A DNA stretch of 34,708 nt from Candidatus Woesearchaeota archaeon (GCA_019322475.1 JAHWIN010000019.1:1-34708), one strand, 5' to 3'; shown: positions 13,982 to 23,384, counted from the stretch's first letter. Notes: generated by a model from the sequence alone, not told the origin. Numbers and translations are program-made.

Positions 13982-16231
13982 ATGATGAAATATACCCTGA
14001 TAATTACAGAAAAGCCCAACGCTGCAAATAAGATAGCTTCAGCCTTGGCTGAGGGCAAGCCTATAAAAGAGGATATCAAAGGCGCCCCCTATTACAGGAT
14101 AACAAGAGGGAAGAAAGACATAGTCGTTGCCTGTGCTGTCGGCCACCTATACGGGCTGAGCCAGAAGGAAGGGTCAAAAAAATGGTCATTCCCTGTCTTT
14201 GACATCGAATGGCAGCCGGCTCATGAGGCTAAAAAAACATCAGCATTCTCCAAAAAATACCTCCAGGCTATAAAAAAGCTGGCCAAAGATGCCGATGAGA
14301 TAATAGTTGCCACAGACTATGATGTCGAAGGCGAGGTGATAGGCCTGAATGTTATGAAATACGCCTGCAAAAGAAAAGACGCAGAAAGGATGAAATTCTC
14401 CACTTTGACAAAAGAGGACCTTATAGAAGCCTATGACCAAAGGTCTAAAACGCTTGACTGGGGCCAGGCAAACGCAGGAGAGGCCCGCCACTATCTTGAT
14501 TTCTTCAACGGAGTTTCTTACAGCAGGGCCTTGACTGCAGCATACAAGACAACAGGCGGCTTCAAGGTATTAAGCATAGGAAGGGTTCAGGGGCCTGCAC
14601 TTAAGATAATTGTGGATAAGGAAAAAGAGATCAAGGCGTTTAAGCCCGTCCCTTTCTGGCAGATAGAGCTTAAAGGCGAGGTAAGCAAGGGAAGCATAAT
14701 AGCATGGCATATAAAAGACAAGTTCTGGGACAAAAAAGAGGCAGAACAGGTCATGAGCAATGTCAAAGGTAAAAAAGAAGGAAAGATAAGCAAGGTTGAA
14801 AAAAAGCAGTTCAGCCAGATGCCCCCTAATCCCTTTGACCTTACATCGCTGCAGGTTGAAGCCTATCGCTTGTTCAGGATACAGCCAAAAGACACTTTAG
14901 CTATTGCCCAGGACCTCTATTCCTCAGGCTATATCTCTTACCCCAGGACATCATCTAACCAGCTGCCTGCTAAGATAGGCTACTCTAAGATCCTTTCCCT
15001 GCTGGCAAAACAAGAAAATTACAAGGAGCTTTGCTCAAAGCTGTTAAAGACAAAATTAAAGCCTAATGATGGAAAAAAGACAGATCCTGCCCATCCTGCT
15101 ATCTACCCCACAGGGATAGTCCCTCAGCTGGATGAAAGGGCTGAAAAGATCTATGACCTTATATCAAGAAGGTTTATGGCAACGTTCGGAGAGCCTGCCC
15201 TTAGGGAAACAGTAAAGCTGAATATTGATGTCAACAAGGAAGCCTTTATAGCAAAAGGGACAAGAACTGTAGAAAAAGGGTGGTTTGTCTATTATGGGGA
15301 TTATGTAAAGATAGAGGAAGAGGAGCTTCCAAAAGCCAAAGAGGATGACACAGTTGATGTAAAGAAGATTACGATGTATGGCAAGGAAACCCTGCCTCCA
15401 AAAAGGTACACTCCTGCTTCCATAATCAAGGAGCTGGAAAAAAAAGGGCTTGGGACAAAAGCTACAAGGGCCAGCATCATAGACACATTGTTCCAGCGCA
15501 ACTATGTTCACGGCCAAAGGTCTATAGAAGCTACAGAACTTGGCATCAACACCATAAAGACCTTAGAGGAATATGTCCCGAAGATAATAGATGAAGAGAT
15601 GACAAGGCATTTTGAGGATGAGATGGAAGATATAAGGGAAAACAAGAAAAAAAAGGAAGATGTGCTTAAGGAAGCTAAAGCAGAGATAGCCAAAGTTGCA
15701 GAAGATTTCAGGAAGCACGAAAAAGAGGTAGGCGAAAGCCTGAAAAAAGCCCACTGGGAAGCAAAAGATGCCATGGCAACCCTTGGGTCATGCCCCAAAT
15801 GCAAAAAAGGCATCCTTATGCTGAGAAAAGGCAAGTTCGGGAATTTTGCAGCATGCAACGCCTATCCTGGATGCAAGACTACATTTTCCCTTCCAAATAA
15901 CGCAGTTATAAAGCCCTCAAAGAATATATGCAAGGTCTGCGGCATGCCCATGGTCTTGGCCATAAAAAAGAAAAAGCCTATGGAATTCTGCCTAAACCCT
16001 GACTGTAAGTCGAAGCATGTTGAAGGGGAAGCAGGCGAGCTGGCCAAAGGGATTGCAAAGGGTGATGTAGAAAAGCCATGCCCTAAATGCAAGAAAGGTA
16101 AGCTTGTCTTAAGAAAGAGCATCTATGGCTCTTTCCTGGGGTGCAGCTCATATCCTAAATGTAGGTATACCGAAAGGCTGGACCAGGCTAAAAAAGAAGA
16201 TGTAAAACCAGAAAACAATAAAAACAAGTAA
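13982..16231 (+). CDS. topA: DNA topoisomerase I (type IA)
   Basis: 749 residues. Relaxes negatively supercoiled DNA through a single-strand break. The Toprim domain starts LIITEKPNAA (E10) and has the metal triad D112-x-D114-x-E116 (DYDVEGE); the 5'-phosphotyrosine residue is Y320 in YISYPRTSS; GLGTKATRASII is conserved in the core. A coiled segment (about 540-590) leads to three zinc-binding units: CPKC...C..YPGC, CKVCG...CLNPDC and CPKC...CSSYPKC. Starts ATG-ATG; either Met is possible. The stop is 15 nt before the Lon-like protease gene. Confidence 0.96.
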   Translation: MMKYTLIITEKPNAANKIASALAEGKPIKEDIKGAPYYRITRGKKDIVVACAVGHLYGLSQKEGSKKWSFPVFDIEWQPAHEAKKTSAFSKKYLQAIKKLAKDADEIIVATDYDVEGEVIGLNVMKYACKRKDAERMKFSTLTKEDLIEAYDQRSKTLDWGQANAGEARHYLDFFNGVSYSRALTAAYKTTGGFKVLSIGRVQGPALKIIVDKEKEIKAFKPVPFWQIELKGEVSKGSIIAWHIKDKFWDKKEAEQVMSNVKGKKEGKISKVEKKQFSQMPPNPFDLTSLQVEAYRLFRIQPKDTLAIAQDLYSSGYISYPRTSSNQLPAKIGYSKILSLLAKQENYKELCSKLLKTKLKPNDGKKTDPAHPAIYPTGIVPQLDERAEKIYDLISRRFMATFGEPALRETVKLNIDVNKEAFIAKGTRTVEKGWFVYYGDYVKIEEEELPKAKEDDTVDVKKITMYGKETLPPKRYTPASIIKELEKKGLGTKATRASIIDTLFQRNYVHGQRSIEATELGINTIKTLEEYVPKIIDEEMTRHFEDEMEDIRENKKKKEDVLKEAKAEIAKVAEDFRKHEKEVGESLKKAHWEAKDAMATLGSCPKCKKGILMLRKGKFGNFAACNAYPGCKTTFSLPNNAVIKPSKNICKVCGMPMVLAIKKKKPMEFCLNPDCKSKHVEGEAGELAKGIAKGDVEKPCPKCKKGKLVLRKSIYGSFLGCSSYPKCRYTERLDQAKKEDVKPENNKNK

Positions 16232-16246
16232 GTATTTCTCCCACGC

Positions 16247-18046
16247 ATGAAAAAACTCATCCTGGCTTTGTTCTTCATTCTCGTCTTATCTGATGGGATA
16301 CATGCAAAAGAGGGGCACTTGAGGCTTCTGGCAGTAAAAGAGGCTAAAGAGGGGCATGAAGGCGCTATCGCTGACCTGTACCTTGAGATAAAGCCTGGAA
16401 CAGGAAGGGTTTTTCTGGACACGTTTCCCCTTACAAAGATAGACACGCAGATATCCACAAGGGTGGCAAAAGACATAGCCTGCGATTATCTTGAAAAAAA
16501 CTGCCTAGATTATGATTTTATATACACCATAAAAGCAGACTCTCCCATAATAGCCGGGCCGTCAGCAGGGGGGGCTATAGCGCTTCTTACGATATCCATG
16601 CTCAAGGGCTTTGAAGTGGATGAACAGGTGAGTATAACCGGAACTATAAACTCCGGAGGGATCATTGGCTCTGTAGGCGGTGTAAAGGAAAAGATAGAAG
16701 CTGCAGAAAAGGCAGGGCTGAAGAAGGTATTGATCCCTGAAGGGGAAAGGTTTGTCAGGGAAGATATTGAGGTCGTAGAAAGTATAGAAATCCCGATCAA
16801 GAACAAGACCTATGTAAACACCTCTGTCATGAACAAGACCATAGACCTGGTCGAATACGGAAAAGAAAAAGGCCTTGAGGTTATGGAGGTATCAGGCATA
16901 AACGATGCTTTATATGAGCTTACAGGAAAAAGGCTTGAAAATGGAAATTACTCCCTAATAATCGACAAAGGCTATGAAAAGACGATGATGTCCCTTGCCT
17001 CTGACCTCTGCAGCCGCAGCAGCAGGCTTCTTGAGCAGCTAAACAGGCTGGACTACAGCATATATAATGAAACCTTCAGCTCCATATTAAACCTGACCGG
17101 CCTGGCCGATGCATCAGAAGCCAACACCAAATATTACTCTGCAGCATCCTATTGCTTCGGAGCTAATGTAAAGCTGACATACCTCATTCTCCTGTTGAAC
17201 AATGAAAGTGAAAATAAGACAAGGGAAAAGATAAGTGTCATAGAGAGAAACATAGATAAGCTGGAAAAAAGCATCGACAAAAAAGAGAAAAAAAGCGTAA
17301 CTGATCTTGAAGCCTATGCTGTTGTAAAGGAAAGGCTGATAGAATCCAGAGAGTATAAGGAAGAGGTGCTGAAGAACGTTTCCGCAGATATCAATTTCTA
17401 CAGCCTGGCATATTCCTTTGAAAGGGCCTATTCCGCATTCTCATGGGCTGAATTCTTCGATCATAGGGGAAAAGAGCTCAGGTTCGACAATAGCATGCTT
17501 GAATCATCCTGCAGGGATAAGATAGCAGAAGCTGAGGAAAGGTACCATTATGTCCTCTTGTTCTACCCTCTTATAAGGATGGAAGGGACAAGAAAAGAGA
17601 TAGACTATGCCTATGAAGACCTCAGAAATGAGGATTATGAGCTCTGCCTCTTCAAGGCTACAAAAGCTAAGGCAGAATCAGATGTAATATTAAGCGTAAG
17701 CGGCATAGGAAACGATAAGGTAAAAGGCCTGTTGGACAAGAAGATAAGGTTAGCGGAAAAAAACATAGCAAAACAGGTAAGCAAGGGAAATTTTCCTGTG
17801 CTTGCATATTCTTACTATGAATATGCAGACGAGCTCAAGGAAAGTGACGTATATTCATCCCTGCTTTATTCAGAATATGCCATCGAACTCAGCAACCTGG
17901 AGATGTACTTCAAGCAGGTAAAAAAAGGTGTTATGATAGGGTCTAAACATATGGTATGGCTGTTTCTGGCCATAAGCTTCCTGGTTGGGTTCTTCGTTGG
18001 AAGGTTGCCCAGGAAAAGAAAAAAGAAAAAAAGCCGCAAAAGATAG
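16247..18046 (+). CDS. Secreted membrane-anchored Lon-like serine protease
   Basis: 599 residues. Signal peptide 1-20 (ends GIHAKEG), then a Lon-type (S16) protease domain to about residue 225: catalytic S106 in IAGPSAGGAIAL and K147 in GGVKEKIEAAEKAG, with SITGTINSGGIIGSVGG between them. There is no ATPase domain. The middle and C-terminal part (230-560) is a helical, Glu/Lys-rich region, followed by a transmembrane helix (about 567-587) and a basic tail RLPRKRKKKKSRKR. The topology puts the protease outside the cytoplasm with a C-terminal anchor. It matches the archaeal secreted Lon-like group (COG1750 type). Role probably in surface protein turnover; substrates unknown. Confidence 0.88.
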   Translation: MKKLILALFFILVLSDGIHAKEGHLRLLAVKEAKEGHEGAIADLYLEIKPGTGRVFLDTFPLTKIDTQISTRVAKDIACDYLEKNCLDYDFIYTIKADSPIIAGPSAGGAIALLTISMLKGFEVDEQVSITGTINSGGIIGSVGGVKEKIEAAEKAGLKKVLIPEGERFVREDIEVVESIEIPIKNKTYVNTSVMNKTIDLVEYGKEKGLEVMEVSGINDALYELTGKRLENGNYSLIIDKGYEKTMMSLASDLCSRSSRLLEQLNRLDYSIYNETFSSILNLTGLADASEANTKYYSAASYCFGANVKLTYLILLLNNESENKTREKISVIERNIDKLEKSIDKKEKKSVTDLEAYAVVKERLIESREYKEEVLKNVSADINFYSLAYSFERAYSAFSWAEFFDHRGKELRFDNSMLESSCRDKIAEAEERYHYVLLFYPLIRMEGTRKEIDYAYEDLRNEDYELCLFKATKAKAESDVILSVSGIGNDKVKGLLDKKIRLAEKNIAKQVSKGNFPVLAYSYYEYADELKESDVYSSLLYSEYAIELSNLEMYFKQVKKGVMIGSKHMVWLFLAISFLVGFFVGRLPRKRKKKKSRKR

Positions 18047-18057
18047 TGATAATAAAA

Positions 18058-18088
18058 CCCAGGCAGAACCTTTGAAAGTTCTGCTGGG
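18058..18088 (+). terminator. 11-bp hairpin after the Lon-like protease gene
   Basis: CCCA-(G)-GCAGAAC / GTTCTGC-TGGG with one bulged G and an 8-nt loop, 12 nt after the stop codon. On the plus strand it is followed by AAAAAGAGG, not by T, so it is not a classic U-tract terminator; it may protect the 3' end or mark a processing site. On the minus strand it is followed by TTTTATTA. Confidence 0.4.
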
Positions 18089-18180
18089 AAAAAGAGGTGA
18101 TAGATTACTATCAATATTAAGGATACATGACCCATATTTAAATTTTTCTTTTTATTAGTATCCTAAAGTGGTGACGAAAA

Positions 18181-19152
18181 GTGATAAAAAGAAAGGCTAT
18201 ATTGATCCTCATTCTCATCATGATAGTGGGCTGCTTATCTAAAACAGGAAAAAAAGCCGCAAAGGGTGTTGTTCCGTCAGAAAAAAATAAGGAGATAGGC
18301 ATATACTTCTGCCCAAAAGATAACTGCAAACAGGCCTTGATGGATGCCATAAGCCCCTCAAAAAAGTCCGTCCACTGCGCCTTCTTTGATGTGGACCTGA
18401 AGGGCCTTGCCGAACTTATAGGGAATAAAAGCAGCCATGTTGACGTAAAGCTGGTTGTAGATGATGAAAATTATGGCATGATTAAGGGTCCAAGGGTCAA
18501 AAAAGACACCTCATCCCAGTATTCACACAACAAGTTCTGCATAATAGACAGCAGGATAGTGACGACAGGGTCGATGAATCCCACTGACAACGGCGCAGAT
18601 AAGAACAACAATAACCTCCTTGTGATTAATTCGGCCTATCTGGCAAAAAACTATGAAGATGAGTTCAAAGAGCTATGGGACGGAAAGTTTGGAAAGGGAG
18701 AAAAGGTAAAGTATCCTGTAATTTACTTAAATGGCCATAAGGTAGAAAACTATTTCTGTCCGGAGGATTCCTGCTCTAAAAAGATAGCTAAAGAGCTGAA
18801 AAATGCAGAAAAAAGCATATATTTCATGGCATTTTCATTCACGCATGAAGGGATAGCAGACGCGATTCTCTTCAACGATAAAGCAGATATTAAGGGGTTG
18901 TTCGAAAAAAGAGGGTCAGGGAGCGAATATTCACAATACAACAGGCTAAAGGGCTTTGGCCTGGATGTAAGGCTGGACAATAACCCCTACACGATGCACC
19001 ATAAGGTTTTTATTATAGACAACAGTACTGTAATCACAGGGTCGATGAACCCTACAGCGAGCGGAGACAGAAAGAATGATGAAAATATCCTTATCATAGA
19101 AAACAAGGCGATCGCTGACAGGTATTTAGAGGAATTTTTTAGCCTCTACTGA
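18181..19152 (+). CDS. Phospholipase D-like lipoprotein with two HKD motifs
   Basis: 323 residues, GTG start (18181) with GGTGA 6 nt upstream. A lipoprotein-type leader ends IMIVGC18. Two PLD half-domains follow: H116-x-K118-x4-D123 with TTGSMNPTDNG, and H273-x-K275-x4-D280 with ITGSMNPTASGDRKND; each half begins with FCPxDxCxK (C44/C49 and C193/C198), so the gene looks like an internal duplication. The GSMNPT form with nearby Asn is the version seen in Nuc-like nucleases and phosphodiesterases rather than phospholipid enzymes. It should act on the outer face of the membrane, perhaps degrading DNA for uptake. A TATA-like ATATTTAAATT lies near 18132. Confidence 0.82.
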   Translation: MIKRKAILILILIMIVGCLSKTGKKAAKGVVPSEKNKEIGIYFCPKDNCKQALMDAISPSKKSVHCAFFDVDLKGLAELIGNKSSHVDVKLVVDDENYGMIKGPRVKKDTSSQYSHNKFCIIDSRIVTTGSMNPTDNGADKNNNNLLVINSAYLAKNYEDEFKELWDGKFGKGEKVKYPVIYLNGHKVENYFCPEDSCSKKIAKELKNAEKSIYFMAFSFTHEGIADAILFNDKADIKGLFEKRGSGSEYSQYNRLKGFGLDVRLDNNPYTMHHKVFIIDNSTVITGSMNPTASGDRKNDENILIIENKAIADRYLEEFFSLY

Positions 19153-19166
19153 AAGGCTTATCCAGG

Positions 19167-19562
19167 ATGGAATACTCATTTACAGCCTTAGGGCATAAGA
19201 ACATAACCGCAAGGCACAAAAGGACATTAGAGTTCACAAAAGACAAAGAGGTATCCCTGCAGGGAGACTGCATATTGGGGGTAAGCGCTGATTTCAAGGG
19301 CAGTATCCTAAAGGAACTCGTAAAAAAAAGCCATGACCTCAAGATGGAAATAAAAGCAGGAGGTGTATCAGACTCCATAACGTTTGAGGCAAACCCTGAT
19401 TTTGACGATGAAAAAGAGATCGTAGTCAGGACCACTGATTTCAATTCCAAAAGGACATTGGGGTTAAAGGCTGACAAGGCATGCAACAGCCTGAAAAAAG
19501 AGCTCATAGAGATCTTAAAAAATCCAAAAGAAAAGATACATGTCTCAATCACTGGCATTTAG
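19167..19562 (+). CDS. DUF371 family protein
   Basis: 131 residues. FTALGHKNITARHKRTLEFT at the N-terminus and QGDCILGVSADF in the middle match the DUF371 pattern (GHxNI-x-AxHxxTxE-T, GDCI-GV) of archaeal proteins. Function is not established. It begins 14 nt after the PLD gene and its end overlaps the convergent PUA-domain gene by 18 nt. Confidence 0.85.
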   Translation: MEYSFTALGHKNITARHKRTLEFTKDKEVSLQGDCILGVSADFKGSILKELVKKSHDLKMEIKAGGVSDSITFEANPDFDDEKEIVVRTTDFNSKRTLGLKADKACNSLKKELIEILKNPKEKIHVSITGI

Positions 19563-20021
19563 CCTTCTTGCTTTAGGCACAAAATTAAGTATCCTTCCTT
19601 CCTTGACCCTTCCGGAGCCTAAGTAATCATCCCCGCACCTAAGGATCACAAAGCCTTTAGCTTTGGCCTTTGTCTCTATATCCCTGCCCTTTATCCATTC
19701 CCTCGCCTTTTTTTCATCAAGCTCTACGACATTCCTCGTAGCTTCTGGCCCTATGATCTGCGACCCTTCTATGCTCAGCCTGGCCTCATTATTGCTGAAC
19801 TCTGCAATATATAAGCCGATAGAATTAACCCTTATCTTAGCTATATCAATCTCATTTATCTTCTTATTGACTATAAAGATCTTATTCTTGTTGTTGGTGA
19901 GGAAATAATAATCAAGCTTGCCTTCAAACCCAAATGTTTTCCTTAAAGACTCCATAAAAAGTTTCCTGCTTTTCCTTTCAAGAACCCTGAGATTCTGCAT
20001 CTTATATGCCCCATACAGCAT
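19545..20021 (-). CDS. PUA-domain RNA-binding protein (NOP2/Sun C-terminal-like, stand-alone)
   Basis: 158 residues without a methyltransferase domain. The C-terminal KGFVILRCGDDYLGSGRVKE and RILNFVPKARR resemble the PUA-like tail of NOL1/NOP2/Sun RNA methyltransferases, which in many archaea also occurs as a separate small protein. The N-terminal 70 residues carry FLTNNKNKIFIVNK. A role in rRNA or tRNA maturation is likely. The start at 20021 lies inside the end of infB and has AAAGGA 7 nt upstream; an alternative Met at 20000 would begin just after the infB stop. Cotranscribed with infB. Confidence 0.75.
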   Translation of the reverse strand: MLYGAYKMQNLRVLERKSRKLFMESLRKTFGFEGKLDYYFLTNNKNKIFIVNKKINEIDIAKIRVNSIGLYIAEFSNNEARLSIEGSQIIGPEATRNVVELDEKKAREWIKGRDIETKAKAKGFVILRCGDDYLGSGRVKEGRILNFVPKARRLNASD

Positions 20022-21762
20022 TGTCTTTCCTTTTGATCTGGGCTATCTCCTTTAAAACCCCCTTCTCGTCCTCTGAAAGGTATTTCTTGAGCTCTTTCAG
20101 TTTTCTGAAATCCTCTTCAGGGACTGCAGAATAGAGTATATCCCCCTCGTTGATCTGCCTTCCTACCGTAACACCCTCCATAGAGACAGCGACCTGTTTC
20201 CCTTTCTCTGCCTTGTCTATGTTCTCCTGGTCCAGCTGCATCCCCTTTATCACTGTTATCTCCCTGCCGTCCTGCTTCATAAGAGGGGCTCCTGCTCTTG
20301 CTGTTCCTGCAAGGACATCGGACCCTACAACTGCAGGGTTGCTCTGCCTGAAAACGTATCCTTTCATTATCTGGAGCTTAAAAGGCATTGTCAATTCCTC
20401 AAGTTCGTTGGCCTCAAGCCTTTTTTTCTCTTCGCTCTGCCATCTCTCAAGATCCTCTATCAGCTTATAGATAACATCGTTCGAGATTATCTTTACGTTC
20501 TCGTTCTGAGGCTCTGTTTCAGAGGAAACATTAAACCCCAGGATCACAGCCTTCAAAGGGTCTTTTTCGTAGTTTGCCTCTGCATCTGATATGTCCTTTT
20601 TTGTTATGCTTCCTACAGACGCTCTCTTTATGGGCACATTTTTTTCCCTCAAAAGGGTGTCCAAAGCCTCCAATGATCCTAATGAGTCCGCCTTCACTAC
20701 GATTCCTTCCTTATCTGTCTGTATCAGGACCTCTTCGACCTCTGCCTTTATCTCGCCTTTGACCTTCTCAACATCAGCCTGAGGGCATGACCTTATGGGC
20801 ATCCCGGACAGCACATCATCGATATCGTTTGCAGCAATCTTCACCCCTGTAGCTGCATTAACCTCCTTGACAGGGTTGAACCGGCTCTTCTTGTCTCTCA
20901 TCTCCTTAAGGGGGGCAGGCTCAAAAAGCCCCTTGACCTTAGTGACTATAGGCTCGCCTAATGTCCCTATGACTATAATATCGTTCCTCCTGAGGCTTCC
21001 GTCATAGATTATAGCATCCATGGATTTTCCAAGGCCTTTCTCCTCTTTGACCTCAAGGATGGTCCCTTTTGCGCCCCCTTCAGCATCTAGCTTAAGGGCA
21101 TTCTCCAAAAATTTCTGCGCCAGGCCGGTAAGCACCATCAATAGTTCAGGTATCCCTTCGCCCGTCTTTGCAGATGTAGGAACTATGGCTATGTTCTTTG
21201 TAAAATCATCTACCCTGTCAAACCTTTCGCTGTTAAAGCCAAGCTCTGCCAGCTTTCCCACCAGCTCATAGGTCTTATTGTCAAGCTTCTGCTGGACATT
21301 CTGTCCCTGCTGCTGGATACCAGGGATTATAGGGCCCTCAGAACTCTGCCAGCCTGCTATAAGGTCAATCTTGTTTGCTGCTATTATAAATGGGGTCTTG
21401 TACTGCTTCAGTATCTCTATCGACTCCATGGTCTGGGGCTTTATGCCCTCATTGATATCTACCACCAATATGGCTATATCTGCAAGGTTCCCGCCCCTTT
21501 TCCTGAGGCTTGTAAAGCTCGCATGCCCCGGAGTATCGATAAATAAGAGTCCGGGAATAGTAAACCTCATCTTTAAGGTCTCAAGCATCCTCCCGCAGAC
21601 CTTCTTTATGGTATCTAAAGGGATTATAGAGGCTCCTATCGCCTGGGTTATCCCTCCTGCCTCTCCTTTGGTTATGGCGCTGCCTCTGATCCTGTCTAAT
21701 ATGCTCGTCTTTCCATGGTCCACGTGCGCAAGAACAACGCATAAAGGGCTTCGTATTGCCAT
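20002..21762 (-). CDS. infB: Translation initiation factor aIF5B (IF-2 type)
   Basis: 586 residues from ATG 21762; a GTG at 21771 is in frame but too close to the GAGGT ribosome-binding site at 21774-21778. GTPase motifs: AHVDHGKTS (P-loop), DTPGHASF, NKIDL, and SAKTGEGI. The remainder has the domain II beta-barrel, a helical domain III and the C-terminal domain IV (VFRQSNPAVVGSDVLAGT). Promotes subunit joining and initiator tRNA placement. A TATA-like GTTTAAAAAGG lies near 21797-21806. No intein. Confidence 0.95.
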   Translation of the reverse strand: MAIRSPLCVVLAHVDHGKTSILDRIRGSAITKGEAGGITQAIGASIIPLDTIKKVCGRMLETLKMRFTIPGLLFIDTPGHASFTSLRKRGGNLADIAILVVDINEGIKPQTMESIEILKQYKTPFIIAANKIDLIAGWQSSEGPIIPGIQQQGQNVQQKLDNKTYELVGKLAELGFNSERFDRVDDFTKNIAIVPTSAKTGEGIPELLMVLTGLAQKFLENALKLDAEGGAKGTILEVKEEKGLGKSMDAIIYDGSLRRNDIIVIGTLGEPIVTKVKGLFEPAPLKEMRDKKSRFNPVKEVNAATGVKIAANDIDDVLSGMPIRSCPQADVEKVKGEIKAEVEEVLIQTDKEGIVVKADSLGSLEALDTLLREKNVPIKRASVGSITKKDISDAEANYEKDPLKAVILGFNVSSETEPQNENVKIISNDVIYKLIEDLERWQSEEKKRLEANELEELTMPFKLQIMKGYVFRQSNPAVVGSDVLAGTARAGAPLMKQDGREITVIKGMQLDQENIDKAEKGKQVAVSMEGVTVGRQINEGDILYSAVPEEDFRKLKELKKYLSEDEKGVLKEIAQIKRKDNAVWGI

Positions 21763-21869
21763 TTTTATCACTAACCTCTGAAGAATTAAATGACCTTTTT
21801 AAACATTATGATTGGCTTATTAGAATATCACTGATAAGTTTTTTATAGTTGGGATTTTCTCTGCAATAT

Positions 21870-22916
21870 ATGCCAAAACTGCTAAACTTCCCGATGGAGA
21901 TGATAAAAGAAGGCTCTGCCAGCATATCTGTCCCTGTAGAAAAAAAGATCTCTAAAAAGCTCCCTGTGTTCTACAACCCTGTTATGAAGCTCAACCGGGA
22001 CATGACTGTCCTCCTGCTGCAGCAATTCCCCCCTATGAACCTCTGTGACCCTTTGGCTGGCTCAGGCATAAGGTCCATAAGGTTTGCCAGGGAGCTTAAG
22101 TATAAGTCGATAACAGCAAATGACCTTAACGAAAGGGCTGTTGCCCTGATAAAAAAAAACATGAAGCTCAATAAGGTATCTTTCAGGATATATAACAAAG
22201 ACGCCAACATGATGATCCTTGGATCAAAAGGCTTTGACTTTATCGACCTCGACGTGTTCGGCTGCCCGAATTTCATGCTTGACAGCTCTGTCAACAGGAT
22301 CTCAAGAGGAGGCATACTTGCAGTAACAGCCACAGACACCTCTGCGCTTGCAGGAACCTACCCTAAAGCATGCCTGAGGAAATACTGGGCAGTGCCCCTA
22401 AGAAACGAGCTGATGCACGAGATAGGCCTCAGGATCCTCATAAGAAAGGTCCAGCTCATAGGCTCCCAATACAACAAGGCACTCACCCCGATATTCTCAT
22501 ACTCTAAAGAGCACTACATGAGGGTTTTCCTGAAATGCGAAAAAAGCAAGGAAAAAACCGACATTATCCTCAAGCAGCACGGCTTTTTTGAAGGGATAGG
22601 CCCCATATGGAAAGGCAGCCTCTGGGATAGGAAGCTTGTAAAAAAGATGCTAGATTCCAACAAAACCAAAGAAAACGATAAGTTCCTCTCAACCATAAAT
22701 GAAGAATCAGGTATAAGCTCCATAGGCTTCTACGACCTCCACAGGATAGCCAAGAGATACAATCTCCACATACCAAAAAAAGAAGAGCTGATAAAAAAGC
22801 TGAAGAAAAAAGGATACAAAGCATCAAACACCCATTTCAGCGGAAAGGGGATAAGGTCAGATATATCATTAGAAAAGCTGAAGAAATTGATTAGATCATT
22901 GTATAAAAGAGATTAA
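21870..22916 (+). CDS. trm1: tRNA (guanine26-N2)-dimethyltransferase Trm1
   Basis: 348 residues from ATG 21870; an in-frame TTG 21 nt earlier lies too close to the TATA-like TTTTTATAG (about 21840-21848), so the ATG with a leaderless transcript is preferred. IKEGSASISVP and FYNPVMKLNRDM are the Trm1 opening motifs; LCDPLAGSGIRSIRFA is the SAM-binding loop; KYWAVPLRNELMHEIGLRIL follows as in the family. Motif IV reads DLDVFGCP where most Trm1 proteins have D-x-DPFG, a replacement of Pro. The tRNA-Pro and tRNA-Thr here carry U26 and G26-region bases consistent with a mixed substrate set. The 3' end faces EF-1 beta. Confidence 0.92.
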   Translation: MPKLLNFPMEMIKEGSASISVPVEKKISKKLPVFYNPVMKLNRDMTVLLLQQFPPMNLCDPLAGSGIRSIRFARELKYKSITANDLNERAVALIKKNMKLNKVSFRIYNKDANMMILGSKGFDFIDLDVFGCPNFMLDSSVNRISRGGILAVTATDTSALAGTYPKACLRKYWAVPLRNELMHEIGLRILIRKVQLIGSQYNKALTPIFSYSKEHYMRVFLKCEKSKEKTDIILKQHGFFEGIGPIWKGSLWDRKLVKKMLDSNKTKENDKFLSTINEESGISSIGFYDLHRIAKRYNLHIPKKEELIKKLKKKGYKASNTHFSGKGIRSDISLEKLKKLIRSLYKRD

Positions 22917-22927
22917 AGATATTATAT

Positions 22928-23206
22928 CTACCCTATAGCCCTTCTCACATCTATTATCTCAGCAGAATTGACGCCTTCCATTCCTGTTATCTTCTCAGCG
23001 ACAGGGTCAGGGCTTCCCTTAGACTCGTCCATCACAAATAATATCTTCAGGGCCTTCAGACCGAAAGCGACAGGCTCTATCTCTGTCTTTGTCTCTCCCT
23101 CTCCTGCAAATTCAGCTATCGCCTTTTTAGCCTCTTCCTCAACCTTAGCCAGGTCTATCTCTGGGCTTTCAGGCATTATCTTTAGTGTTATGACTGCTTT
23201 TGCCAT
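22928..23206 (-). CDS. ef1b: Translation elongation factor EF-1 beta
   Basis: 92 residues, the full length of the archaeal factor, which is only the nucleotide-exchange domain. VITLKIMPESPEIDL opens it, IEPVAFGLKALKILFVM forms the central strand-helix segment, and the C-terminal part ends GVNSAEIIDVRRAIG. It recharges aEF1A with GTP. It follows the zinc-ribbon gene by 1 nt, the usual archaeal pairing. Confidence 0.94.
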   Translation of the reverse strand: MAKAVITLKIMPESPEIDLAKVEEEAKKAIAEFAGEGETKTEIEPVAFGLKALKILFVMDESKGSPDPVAEKITGMEGVNSAEIIDVRRAIG

Positions 23207-23207
23207 C

Positions 23208-23384
23208 TTAGTTAGGTCCTGTAAATCCGCATTCTGGGCATGAATATTTAGAAGCTATCTGCCTGCAGTGCCTGCACCTTATTATAGTATACTTGCCGCA
23301 CTTAGGGCACTGGAACTTGACAGAGCCGCCTATATTTGTGATAAGCGCCTTGCACGATCCGCATTTCAATTGTTCTTCTGGCAT
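23208..23384 (-). CDS. Small zinc-ribbon protein partnered with EF-1 beta
   Basis: 58 residues with four CxxC pairs: C8/C11, C26/C29 (CPKCG), C37/C40 (CRHC), C49/C52 (CPECG), so two zinc sites. This size, Cys arrangement and position directly before EF-1 beta match the archaeal predicted RNA-binding zinc-ribbon protein (COG2888, HVO_2753-like). Its operon with an elongation factor suggests a translation role; the biochemical function is not established. A TATA-like CTTTTTAAATAATT at about 23405-23416 lies 25-30 nt upstream, so the transcript is probably leaderless. Confidence 0.88.
   Translation of the reverse strand: MPEEQLKCGSCKALITNIGGSVKFQCPKCGKYTIIRCRHCRQIASKYSCPECGFTGPN

Noticed and set aside
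18058..18088. Classic U-tract transcription terminator after the Lon-like gene.
   Set aside because: The plus strand has AAAAAGAGG after the hairpin, not T, so I list it only as a hairpin of uncertain role.
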